This document shows, one piece after another, positions 55,981-63,680 of a stretch of 64,000 nt of DNA; position 1 is the stretch's first letter, and every line of letters starts with the position of its first letter. The stretch covers positions 496,001 to 560,000 of the forward strand of contig OW818681.1 of NCBI GenBank assembly GCA_942493075.1, read 5' to 3'. Source of the stretch: JBBQYD01 sp942493075 (GTDB lineage Bacteria > Verrucomicrobiota > Verrucomicrobiia > Limisphaerales > UBA8199). The notes below the pieces were generated by a model. That model had not been told where the DNA came from. It searched no databases and worked only from the letters and a program-made list of their open reading frames with translations. A program made the position numbers and the translations under genes.

Positions 55981-56690
55981 GCGCTATTCAAGTAGCAAAA
56001 TGCGATTTAATAAGCTTATGAACGCCAACTGGTCTCCGCCAAGGCCACTCAGGAAGTTGGCAGGAAATAGCCGGAGCGTCGGAGCGCAGCGAAGACCTCC
56101 GGGCAGCTCCGGATGCGAACAGCACCCCGACGAGGGGTGCCAGAACCTTCGCTCTATCTGCGGCCATCTGTGTCATCTGCGGATGAATTCCGGAGGTGAA
56201 TCCACAGATGACGCAGATTCACGCAGAGACTGGCCCAAACGGCTACAGCAACGAGCAAGAAGGAATGTCAAGAAGCCAAGACGCCAAGATTTTCAGGCAC
56301 AAGAGCGGAACGCTGAGCCACCTGCCGGTGTAGCCTCAGGCGTCCCGCCGCCCTCCCTTTCAGCCTGGTCTATTCTGAACCCTCTTATGTCAGGATGGGA
56401 GATGAGATCGAATCGGATCCGCATTAGGCGTGGAAAAGAGGCACAACCCTATTCAGGGTTGGGGATCTCAGGGAACGTGGGTTGCGCCTTTCAAGTTCTA
56501 CGAACTTTCGTTCTCTTGGTTCCCCTTCTGTTCAGAATGTCTTGATATTCCGAATGTGCAGCTTAACGAATCGAATCTCCTTGCCGGACCTGCTCCCGAA
56601 CCGGCATAGATAACGCCATTCAATCATTGAACCAACTCGTACGGCGCTGCGGCGGTGTCCTCCCGCCTCTGCTTTTAGTTTAGCAACTTT
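55981..56690. other. Long intergenic region made mostly of dispersed repeats
   Basis: About 710 bases without a gene. Besides repeat copy 1, it holds a hairpin AACCCT-ATTC-AGGGTT with flanks shared with 59661-59699 (here 56438-56475) and a stretch from 56479 (GGGTTGCGCCTTTCAAGTTC) to ~56550 also found at 59981-60050. Open frames here are shadows of the repeats. The promoter of the gene at 56691 must be near 56600-56690 but was not resolved. Confidence 0.6.
56068..56232. repeat. Dispersed intergenic repeat, copy 1 (full length)
   Basis: Begins TAGCCGGAGCGTCGGAGCG and runs through GAGGGGTGCCAGAAC, ATCTGTGTCATCTGCGGATG, AATTCCGGAGGTGAATCC and ACAGATGACGCAGATTCACG. Copies are at 59562-59640 and 63484-63640. 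The latter half can fold back imperfectly (ATCTGTGTCATCTG against CAGATGACGCAGAT). No protein is encoded. Confidence 0.85.
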
Positions 56691-58250
56691 ATGAAGCACG
56701 TGTTCCTCGTCGCATTTCTGGCATTCACGACCGCTTTCGGTTCGGCGGCTGAACTCCGGATCCCTTATTTCCTGCCGGAATACTACAGACCGGTTTTTAC
56801 CAATGGCCCTCACCCGATGGTTCTTGTGAATCAACGCGAAACCAACGGTCTCGCGCACTTTCTCTATTCAGCCGGCACGAATGGAATGATTTCGGTCGAG
56901 CGCATCGGCGGCGAGATGTCTGCCTGCCGTACAGCGTTCAATAACCTTCTGGCCAACATCAATGTTGCGATCACGACCAACAAAGGCGCCTTCCTGCAGA
57001 TCACAGAGACCGAACTGCACGCAAAGGTCGTCCTTACCAATGTGGCTCAGGAACTGTTCGTCTTCTTACTCCCGCATTCGGTCACTATGTGGGTCTTTTC
57101 CGCCTTGCCAGAGGCTCCACCCAGGTTTCGGCCCGATTCTTCTGAGCTTCTCAGGCTGGTAAACCAGCAGCGCTACGAGGAGGCATTCAGGGCTGAGAAT
57201 ATTTCAATGGGCCAGTGGCAAAACAGCGTTCGAGAACATGCGAAAGCACTGCTGCAAGCAGGCAGAAAAGAAGAATCGCTGGTCGTGTTCAAGAACCTGC
57301 TCGCTACGGCTCCCTTCGATTACGAAGCCCATCTTACTTTCATGGAACATACACCGGACCTAACGGCAGCGACAAACAGTGCCCGGGTCGTTCTGAAAAA
57401 CGCCGAAGATCCAAATCAGATTAGCAAGGCCGGCAAGTTCCTCGGTGTTGAGCCTCAAACCCTGGAAAAGTTCCCCGTGCTGAGCACCAACGACACCGGA
57501 TTGACGGTCGTTCTCATTCCCATTCCCCCATGCAACCCTTGGCTGCTTGAAGAAGTTGCCAGCACCTGTCAGGCGACAACAGATGTGCCGGTCCTGATCA
57601 GGCGCTTGGATCGCGAATGGACTTGGGGCTCGCCGGATCGAATGGCGCGACAACGTCAGGTGGAAGGCATTCTGGTCCAACTGGCCAAAACGAACATCAA
57701 CTTTAGCGGTTGGAATCAGGATCGCTATACCAATGCTTTGACCGAAGCGCTGAAATCGCAGGACGCCGCATCGCAATATTGGGGAACGGATCTCCTTGCG
57801 AAGATCAGAGTCGAACCGGGTCAATATCGTGTAGATGCCTACATGCGGGCACTGCGTGAACAGTTGAATCCCTACCGAGCTTCGGATAGTCGCACCATGT
57901 ATGTGGGAGTGACCGAGGCCAATATCTACGGTGATGACAACAACTACGTTTTCAGCGTTGCGACCTTCGATTCAAGATTCCATGAAGGCCTGCTGTCCTA
58001 TGCCATGATGCTGGGAAAGTTGAATCCGCAGAGTTTCGATTCGCGTCAACGGCTGGTCGAAAGGATGGCCAAGGAGTTGGTTCCAGCGGGCTTGAAACAA
58101 CTTCGGATCCCGCGCAGCACTGATCCCTCCTGCCCCTATTCGTTCTCCAACGGTATCGAACGGCTGGATCAGAAAACCCTCAAGTTATCGGATGCGGTAA
58201 AACAGGCGTTGAAAGAACTAAAAGTCTCTCCGGCGAAACCGAGCCTCTGA
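56691..58250 (+). CDS. Secreted archaemetzincin-like protein, apparently catalytically dead, with TPR-like segment
   Basis: 519 residues with a signal peptide (MKHVFLVAFLAFTTAFGSAA). A beta-rich part (~20-140) is followed by helical, TPR-like repeats (~150-250; QQRYEEAFRAENIS, GRKEESLVVFKNLL). From ~265 the layout follows archaemetzincin proteases: TVVLIPIPPCNPWLLEEVA, VGVTEANIYGDDNNYVFSVA, then the position of HELGHxxGLxHC, which here reads MAKELVPAGLKQLRI (Lys461-Glu462), and CPYSFSNGIERLDQK where archaemetzincins have CVM-x-NS-x3-D-K. The zinc-binding histidines are missing. This family reading is an inference from order and spacing of motifs. It may be a binding protein. The 3' end overlaps the next (minus) gene by 33 bases. 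Confidence 0.7.
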   Translation: MKHVFLVAFLAFTTAFGSAAELRIPYFLPEYYRPVFTNGPHPMVLVNQRETNGLAHFLYSAGTNGMISVERIGGEMSACRTAFNNLLANINVAITTNKGAFLQITETELHAKVVLTNVAQELFVFLLPHSVTMWVFSALPEAPPRFRPDSSELLRLVNQQRYEEAFRAENISMGQWQNSVREHAKALLQAGRKEESLVVFKNLLATAPFDYEAHLTFMEHTPDLTAATNSARVVLKNAEDPNQISKAGKFLGVEPQTLEKFPVLSTNDTGLTVVLIPIPPCNPWLLEEVASTCQATTDVPVLIRRLDREWTWGSPDRMARQRQVEGILVQLAKTNINFSGWNQDRYTNALTEALKSQDAASQYWGTDLLAKIRVEPGQYRVDAYMRALREQLNPYRASDSRTMYVGVTEANIYGDDNNYVFSVATFDSRFHEGLLSYAMMLGKLNPQSFDSRQRLVERMAKELVPAGLKQLRIPRSTDPSCPYSFSNGIERLDQKTLKLSDAVKQALKELKVSPAKPSL

Positions 58251-58694
58251 TAGCTCTAGAGCCTCCACTGACGATTCCAAAACCTCGGCATCCGTGGACC
58301 ACCAATTCTGCCTTTTGCATGCACAAAGAACCTCGCGTGACTGCGAGATCAATTCAGGAACGAACAGCTTGGCTGGTGCTTCCCCAGTTGCGAGCTCATC
58401 ACCTCCAGCCAAATCTCTCTTGAGGACGCGAAACTGCATCATTCCAGTTTGAAGTATGTCAACCTCGACAGAATAGGGCCCGTCCATAAAATGCACGATC
58501 TCTAGGGCGCTAGCTCCGCGTACCAGACGTAGCAACGCGAGAACCCACCAGCCCATGACGATAACTACGAAATCATTCCACTCGAGCATCGGATATTGCA
58601 GCCCGTTGATTTCCAGCCAAATGTTCGCGGTAGCTGGCCCGGCCGGGCGTGTGCGAAGGGTGCGTGAGTCGATGACTAGGAATGTTCTTTTCAT
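58218..58694 (-). CDS. Hypothetical protein
   Basis: 158 residues, no recognised family. It has one hydrophobic stretch (DFVVIVMGWWVLALLRLV, ~40-58) and a mixed polar C-terminal half (LQTGMMQFRVLKRDL, then a Glu/Leu-rich end). Its ATG overlaps the stop of the gene upstream (ATGA at 58691-58694), so the two are co-translated. Size and position would suit an immunity or accessory protein, but nothing supports that directly. Confidence 0.6.
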   Translation of the reverse strand: MKRTFLVIDSRTLRTRPAGPATANIWLEINGLQYPMLEWNDFVVIVMGWWVLALLRLVRGASALEIVHFMDGPYSVEVDILQTGMMQFRVLKRDLAGGDELATGEAPAKLFVPELISQSREVLCACKRQNWWSTDAEVLESSVEALELSEARFRRRDF

Positions 58695-58912
58695 CGGTCC
58701 GTTATTCGTCCTGTGTGAAATTGGGCCTCTAGAATGTCTTCGCGCGTCTCTGCTAGGTATCGCTCCATCTCGGCGTCCATCGGACGAAGATAATCAGGCG
58801 AGGAGTTGTCGCCAACAATTCCGAGAGGAAAACGATCAGTCTCTGATTCGATGCCGCGAATGCCAAGAGGACCAGGTTCACTGGATCGTCGAGTTTGGGC
58901 CGGAGAGTGCAT
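58691..58912 (-). CDS. Small hypothetical protein
   Basis: 73 residues, mostly polar, ending LAETREDILEAQFHTGRITDR. An internal ATG (about 58777) would give a 28-residue peptide. It overlaps the next gene by 4 bases (ATGA), which is the main reason to believe it. No family recognised. Confidence 0.45.
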   Translation of the reverse strand: MHSPAQTRRSSEPGPLGIRGIESETDRFPLGIVGDNSSPDYLRPMDAEMERYLAETREDILEAQFHTGRITDR

Positions 58913-59042
58913 GCTCTCCGGCAGGCTTAAATGAAATGAGGTTCGGTGTCCAGCATCGCCTCGGCGGTCGGAACCGACTCTGCTCTTGCACTCTGGTTGA
59001 TCATAGCCGTTTTAGCCGCAGTCGGGCCGTTGCCGCCAACCG

Positions 59043-59525
59043 TCATTTCTTCCTTCGCTTTCTATAGCAACGCAAATTCCTTAAAACAACTCCGTCCCGT
59101 AACCCGCCGTCATCTGACTTTCCAACCCGTGCCCCCAAGTCCAGAACTGCGTGGATTGCTTCTCGGGAAAAAAACTTTGCATTGATCTGCAGAGGCTTGG
59201 CGGTCGTGCCGTCCCGAGGCTCGACCACTAAACCCAAAGGCCCTTTATGTGCCTCCCACTTCCAGGTCAAACTCACGGATTTAATTTCCTCATGCCTAAG
59301 CGTTCTTCTTCCACGAAAGAGGCTCCGAAAAACCAATTCTTTAGGCGTGATCACAATTCGAAAACTGAAAAGCCATGCAAAGGCAAATGCAGAAGAGGCA
59401 ATAGCAACGGCTAGTGCCGTAAGATCAATCTTTATTGGGTAACTGGCCCAAACCACGAGCCACGGAGAGGCTGAAAGTCCTCCAAAGAGGATCCAAGCCG
59501 GGAGGTCTGCTCTATACTGTTTCAT
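59043..59525 (-). CDS. Membrane protein with bacterial PH-like domain
   Basis: 160 residues from the ATG at 59525 (an upstream start at 59546 is possible). Two hydrophobic segments (AWILFGGLSASPWLVVWA and LAVAIASSAFAFAWLFSF) form a hairpin at the N terminus. A beta-rich domain follows (VITPKELVFRSLFRGRRTL, EIKSVSLTWKWEAHKG, GLVVEPRDG) that reads as a bacterial pleckstrin-homology-like domain on the cytoplasmic side. Function unknown. Dispersed repeat copy 2 lies just upstream of the start. Confidence 0.65.
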   Translation of the reverse strand: MKQYRADLPAWILFGGLSASPWLVVWASYPIKIDLTALAVAIASSAFAFAWLFSFRIVITPKELVFRSLFRGRRTLRHEEIKSVSLTWKWEAHKGPLGLVVEPRDGTTAKPLQINAKFFSREAIHAVLDLGARVGKSDDGGLRDGVVLRNLRCYRKRRKK

Positions 59526-59561
59526 GGAAGTGTCTTGGACTGTCATTTGGCATATTTGTTT

Positions 59562-59640
59562 TATCTGCGGCCATCTGTGTCATCTGCGGATGAATTCCGG
59601 AGGTGAATCCACAGATGACGCAGATTCACGCAGAGACTGC
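59562..59640. repeat. Dispersed intergenic repeat, copy 2 (5'-truncated)
   Basis: Matches the second half of copies 1 and 3, from TATCTGCGG through ATCTGTGTCATCTGCGGATG and AATTCCGGAGGTGAATCC to TTCACGCAGAGACTG. The repeat edge is 37 bases upstream of the ATG of the PH-like gene (minus strand), so it lies in that gene's promoter region. Confidence 0.85.
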
Positions 59641-60091
59641 CCCGAAACGCAGACAGGAACGAGGCGCAACCCTATTCAGGGTTGGGAATCCCAGGGAAAT
59701 CCCGTACCCAGGGTAGGTCTCTCCCGCGCCTTCGCTACGCTTCGGTCTGGAACCGACCAACCGCTGGGCTATGGGGCACAGCCCCGTTGGGCCCGTTGGG
59801 GCTGATCCTGATGCCAATACCACAATTGCGTTTCAATCGATGACGTATCTGGATCGAGGCGCCTGCCCATTGTCAATCGGTCTCTTCCCCAACACCAAAG
59901 GTGTTGCGTCCCAAAGCCCAGGGTTGCGACGCCAGTCGCTACCATGGGTTCACGTTCCGCGTTTCCGCCAACCCCAACGCGGGTTGTGCCTTTCATGTTC
60001 TTCAGACCTTCGTTCTCTTTCCCCTTCTGTTCAAAATGTCTTTCTGTTCCTGACGTGCTGTTTGAAGGATCGTCGTCCAAGTCAGCCGCTC
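59641..60091. other. Intergenic region with hairpins and repeats
   Basis: About 450 bases without a gene. Contents: AACCCT-ATTC-AGGGTT hairpin (flank shared with 56438-56475); AGCCCC/GGGGCT arms near 59780-59805; AACACC-AAA-GGTGTT (59891-59905); and a REP-like palindrome 59917-59950 (CCCAGGGTT and GCGAC, loop GCCA, GTCGC and ACCATGGG). The tail 59981-60050 repeats 56479-56550. Confidence 0.55.
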
Positions 60092-62467
60092 TTACGGGGT
60101 GCTGTCGCGCGTCACGCTCACACTGTCGATGCACGAAGTGTAGTCACCGGGCCGGACGCCCACAAATGACAGCATGTGGGTGCCGGCCTGCGTGCAGTTG
60201 TAAGTCACCGTAAACGACTGCCACTCGCTTTGGCTCTGGCTGTCGTGGCTGATCGTCACAATCGTCCCGCCATCCACCTGCACCTGAATCGTATTGGGGC
60301 CACCGCCGGCCCGGCCTGCGCACTGGAACGCGATCGTGTAGCTGCCGATATCGGAGAATTGCAGCGACTGCGCAACGCTCGACAGCGTGCCGTTGGCTCC
60401 CTGGACGAACACCGCCTGGCTTCCGTGCGGGGCCTCGGGCGCGTACCACGTGCCGCTATTATGGTCTATCCCGGCGCTAGCCCCCAAAACCCAGGCGAAC
60501 CCCGTCGCCCCGTTGAAATTATAGGTGTTCGCGGCTCCGCTGGCGCCCTGGTAAGCCCAGTTGGCGATGAGCGGCGTCTCGAAACTCCCGTTGCGCGCCA
60601 GATTGGCCGGGCCTACGGTCAGCAGCGCATCGGCGCTGAGGGTTGAGCCTTGCGCGTTGGAGACGATCACCGAGTAGGGGCCGCCATCGGCCGGCTGCAC
60701 GTTGGCGCAAGTGTAGCTGGAGGTGCTCGCCCCGGCCAGGTTGGTGCCGTGGAACAACCACTGGTAATAAAGGGGCCGGGAACCTTTGGCCGCGACGATA
60801 AACGTGGCGCCGTCGCCCGGGGTGGCGGTCAGGCTCTGGGGCTGACTCGTAATGGCAGGTGGCGCGACGGAGACGTTGGTCTTCGTGACGAACAGCAATG
60901 CGCTCAACACAGATCGCTGGCTGCCGTCGCGCAGCGTGTTGACCACCTGGAAGCCGCCGGCGCTGGTCCGCAGGACCGCGGTCACGCTGCCGCCCCCGTC
61001 CTGCTGGTAGAGGTATCGCAGGTCGCAGCCCCTGGCGAGAGCGTTGCATTCCTTGAAGGTCAGCCCGCCGTATCCGTTATTGATGTCGGCGGTGATCAGG
61101 CAATAGGTGCCATCGGTGGTCATGCCGAACAGCGACCTGGAATAGTGCATCGTGTTGTAAGAGTCGTTGGCGCGTGCCGTCTGCTCGACCCCGTCGACGA
61201 TGTGGTCGGAGTGGTATCCGCTGGCCGCCTCGACGATGTTCATCTCCGCGTTGCCGAACCTCTGCTCCACCCGGACCCGCCGGCCGGTGGCCAGCGCCGC
61301 GAGCAGGGCAGGGTCCGATGTTTCAATGCCGAAATTGCCGGCCTGGATGGCCACGCTGGACAAGGGCCCCACCGCCACGTTTGTAACCGTTCCAATGCCG
61401 AAGAATGAGTTCCTGCCGGCGATGGTGCCATTCGCGTAGTTGTAGTCCGAGCAGTTCGACAAGTACGCCAGATCACCGTCCACTTCGAACAGCGTATCGC
61501 TGGTGGAAACCGAGGCGGGAGGCCAGGAGGAAGCCGCGTTTGTAGCGTGGACAGACGTCCATACCGCCGTTCTGCCGAAAGCCGGCGAGGAGTTAATTTT
61601 CGCGACTGCGTACTCAGTGAGGACCGCGTCGTCGGCTCCCAGGATGCTCAGCACGTAACTCCCCGCTCCGCCGCTGGTGGTCACCAGTCCGTCTTCCGAA
61701 CCGTCGTTCTTGAATCCTACGACCTGTGTCGCGTTGCCAGTCAGGCTTGCGGTCAGGCGCTTGCCGTAGTCCACGACGAGCGGATAATACGGCTGCGGCT
61801 GGACGTAGGCGCCGCCATCAACGATACCGTTTCCAAATTTCGCAAAGTACTGGTCGGCATTGATTCCGCCGAGGACTATCCAGCCGGGGTGTTGTCGCTC
61901 ATAATTCTGGGCGATCGCGGTAAGCGTCCCCCGCGTGTAGTCCTTGCCATTCGCCGACATCGCCCAGGTCACCAGCTTCGAACTGGCGCCATCCGTTTTC
62001 ATCTTGAAGACGCACACCTGCTGCGTGTAGGTGGTGCCGGAGGTGATGGCCGTTCCGTACACCTTCTCCAACTCCATGCCCTCGCGGTGCGTCATCGTCG
62101 CTGCATATGGCTTCCATACGCTCGTGCCTGTGCCGTTGGAATATGCCGCATCGGACGCATCAACCCTTACGAACATGGCATTCGCATTGCCAATTGCGAT
62201 GTTGAACGACTTGCCATTCGCTGCGTCGCCTGTTGTGGCTCTCACTGCCGACAGCGGCTTGAAACCGGCTGAAAGCGACTCCGCGGCGAGCACCGTATAA
62301 TACGCATCCGCCCGCATGTTATTAACCCTCACCGACATCGTCCCACCGCTGATTTGTATCGGGCCGATCGCTGGCGGCGGCGGATCGGCCAAAGCGGACA
62401 AAGCCGCGCTGCCGAGGCAAGCGACGGCGACGAGGCCGAGCAACCGAAATACTAAATGCACTTTCAT
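60092..62467 (-). CDS. Secreted phosphodiester glycosidase-like (NAGPA) protein with Ig-like and C-terminal domains
   Basis: 791 residues from the ATG at 62467 (signal peptide VFRLLGLVAVACLGSAALSA). A small beta module (~40-110) like the terminal modules of other secreted proteins here comes first (YYTVLAAESLSAGFKPLSAV). A NAGPA domain follows (~130-500): TYTQQVCVFKMKTDG, GWIVLGGINADQYF, SLFGMTTDGTYCLITADINN, LRYLYQQDGGGS and VVNTLRDGSQRSV; its DGGGS is the family hallmark. NAGPA-type enzymes uncap or cleave glycosyl phosphodiesters. Then an Ig-like domain (ITSQPQSLTATPGDGATFIV) and a DUF642-like C terminus (ARNGSFETPLIANWAYQGAS). This gene looks more GC-rich than its neighbours. Confidence 0.85.
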   Translation of the reverse strand: MKVHLVFRLLGLVAVACLGSAALSALADPPPPAIGPIQISGGTMSVRVNNMRADAYYTVLAAESLSAGFKPLSAVRATTGDAANGKSFNIAIGNANAMFVRVDASDAAYSNGTGTSVWKPYAATMTHREGMELEKVYGTAITSGTTYTQQVCVFKMKTDGASSKLVTWAMSANGKDYTRGTLTAIAQNYERQHPGWIVLGGINADQYFAKFGNGIVDGGAYVQPQPYYPLVVDYGKRLTASLTGNATQVVGFKNDGSEDGLVTTSGGAGSYVLSILGADDAVLTEYAVAKINSSPAFGRTAVWTSVHATNAASSWPPASVSTSDTLFEVDGDLAYLSNCSDYNYANGTIAGRNSFFGIGTVTNVAVGPLSSVAIQAGNFGIETSDPALLAALATGRRVRVEQRFGNAEMNIVEAASGYHSDHIVDGVEQTARANDSYNTMHYSRSLFGMTTDGTYCLITADINNGYGGLTFKECNALARGCDLRYLYQQDGGGSVTAVLRTSAGGFQVVNTLRDGSQRSVLSALLFVTKTNVSVAPPAITSQPQSLTATPGDGATFIVAAKGSRPLYYQWLFHGTNLAGASTSSYTCANVQPADGGPYSVIVSNAQGSTLSADALLTVGPANLARNGSFETPLIANWAYQGASGAANTYNFNGATGFAWVLGASAGIDHNSGTWYAPEAPHGSQAVFVQGANGTLSSVAQSLQFSDIGSYTIAFQCAGRAGGGPNTIQVQVDGGTIVTISHDSQSQSEWQSFTVTYNCTQAGTHMLSFVGVRPGDYTSCIDSVSVTRDSTP

Positions 62468-62699
62468 AGGGTTCCAGAATCCTGATTTGCAAGCGTCTGA
62501 TTGACGCTCGCCTGCGCATGGTAGCTTGCGCCTGGCGCCGAGCCAAGTCGTCAAGTCACAGATCGCGATCTTTTCAGCGATGGCTTACGCCATGAGCTAT
62601 TGAGACCGGGCAGGGCGGATGTGGAACATTTCCCAGAGCAAGAAGCCCGAAAGTTTTAGAAACGACCGAGAGAATTGCCCGGGGGTATCCCGGACAGAC

Positions 62700-63056
62700 T
62701 CACCTGGAGGCATTAGCCTGTTTGGAGGAGAAAACTTCGCCATGACATCGCACCATGTGAAAGTGGAGGCGATTGGGCGCAACCGGGTGGCCACAAATCT
62801 GGCAAGGCAAGGCCCCGGCAGACTCCGGCACCGGCTGTTCCAGCAATGGGCGCGGTTTCACACTACGCTTGGCTCGGTGATTTCGCTTCAAACCGTCCCT
62901 GCGCCCCTTTGGACTCCCGTGTTTTTTCGACTTGTTCAGTGGTTTCGTTCCCCAATCTAGCACTGATTCATCTACGGAGCCAGACCCGAATTTCTTTAGG
63001 ACAAAAGCCAGATTCATGTGCAGTAAACCAAACTTGGTTTTCATTAAAGCCGCCAC
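62700..63056 (-). CDS. Small zinc-finger protein
   Basis: 118 residues (start uncertain; a shorter start at an internal Met near 63017 is possible). The N-terminal half is basic (LNKSKKHGSPKGRRDGLKRN). Near the C terminus is CQICGHPVAPNRLHFHMVRCH, i.e. Cys-x2-Cys-x11-His-x4-His with a Leu three before the first ligand His, a C2H2-type zinc finger. A nucleic-acid-binding role is plausible. No operon partner. Confidence 0.5.
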   Translation of the reverse strand: MAALMKTKFGLLHMNLAFVLKKFGSGSVDESVLDWGTKPLNKSKKHGSPKGRRDGLKRNHRAKRSVKPRPLLEQPVPESAGALPCQICGHPVAPNRLHFHMVRCHGEVFSSKQANASR

Positions 63057-63483
63057 ATTCAGCGTATGCTGAACGCCGCGTATTCGATGCCTATGGGCCG
63101 CGGTGCGAGAGGGTTAAGAGTCTCGGGTTGAATGTTGAAGGATTGGAAGCTCAACGCCGAAAGGGGTGAGTGGCAGCAGCAGGCACTGCATTATAGCGAG
63201 ATCATCCAGGGAATTGAGCAAGGGCAAATCCGATTCGACAACGCAGAAGTTGGTGGGGCGGGGGCACGCCTGGTGTGGAGACCGCGCCTACAACACCAAG
63301 ACCCAGGTATTGTGCTCATCCGCCCGCGCATTCTCGGCACGGGGGAACGACAACCCTATAGCCCCAGACAATTGAACCGCTAATTCTCGCTAATCGGCGC
63401 TAATCTGAACAGGCCACTGTACCGTCTCCGCGCCTCCGCGTGAAATTCCTTTCCCCAGCGCAACCTGGAGGGTTGCCAAAACG
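63057..63483. other. Intergenic region with no gene found
   Basis: About 430 bases. Short open frames here lack family features and seem spurious. It holds the CTCCGCGCCTCCGCGTGAAAT stretch (near 63427) that echoes 49690. Confidence 0.5.
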
Positions 63484-63640
63484 TAGCCGGAGCGTCGGAG
63501 CGAAGCGAAGACCTCCGGTCAGCTTCGGATGAAAAAGGCACCCCAACGAGGGGTGCCAGAATCTTCGTTCTATCTGCGCCCATCTGTGTCATCTGCGGAT
63601 GAATTCCGGAGGTGAATCCACAGATGACACAGATGAACAC
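63484..63640. repeat. Dispersed intergenic repeat, copy 3
   Basis: Same element as 56068-56232: TAGCCGGAGCGTCGGAGCG, GACGAGGGGTGCCAGAA-like (CCAACGAGGGGTGCCAGAAT), ATCTGTGTCATCTGCGGATG, AATTCCGGAGGTGAATCC and ACAGATGACACAGAT. The ends fade after 63640. Confidence 0.85.
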
Positions 63641-63680
63641 GGATTTTCTTATTACAGAAGATCGCGAAGGGGACGAAGGG

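Noticed and set aside
55979..56545. Open frame of 188 codons between genes
   Set aside because: It runs through dispersed repeat copy 1 and a second repeat block; no conserved protein features.
58946..59185. Short plus-strand frame with a hydrophobic stretch
   Set aside because: It overlaps the end of the PH-like gene, has no ribosome site and no family features.
56068..63640. The three repeats as a CRISPR array
   Set aside because: Copies are kilobases apart with genes between them; no short regular spacers and no cas genes.
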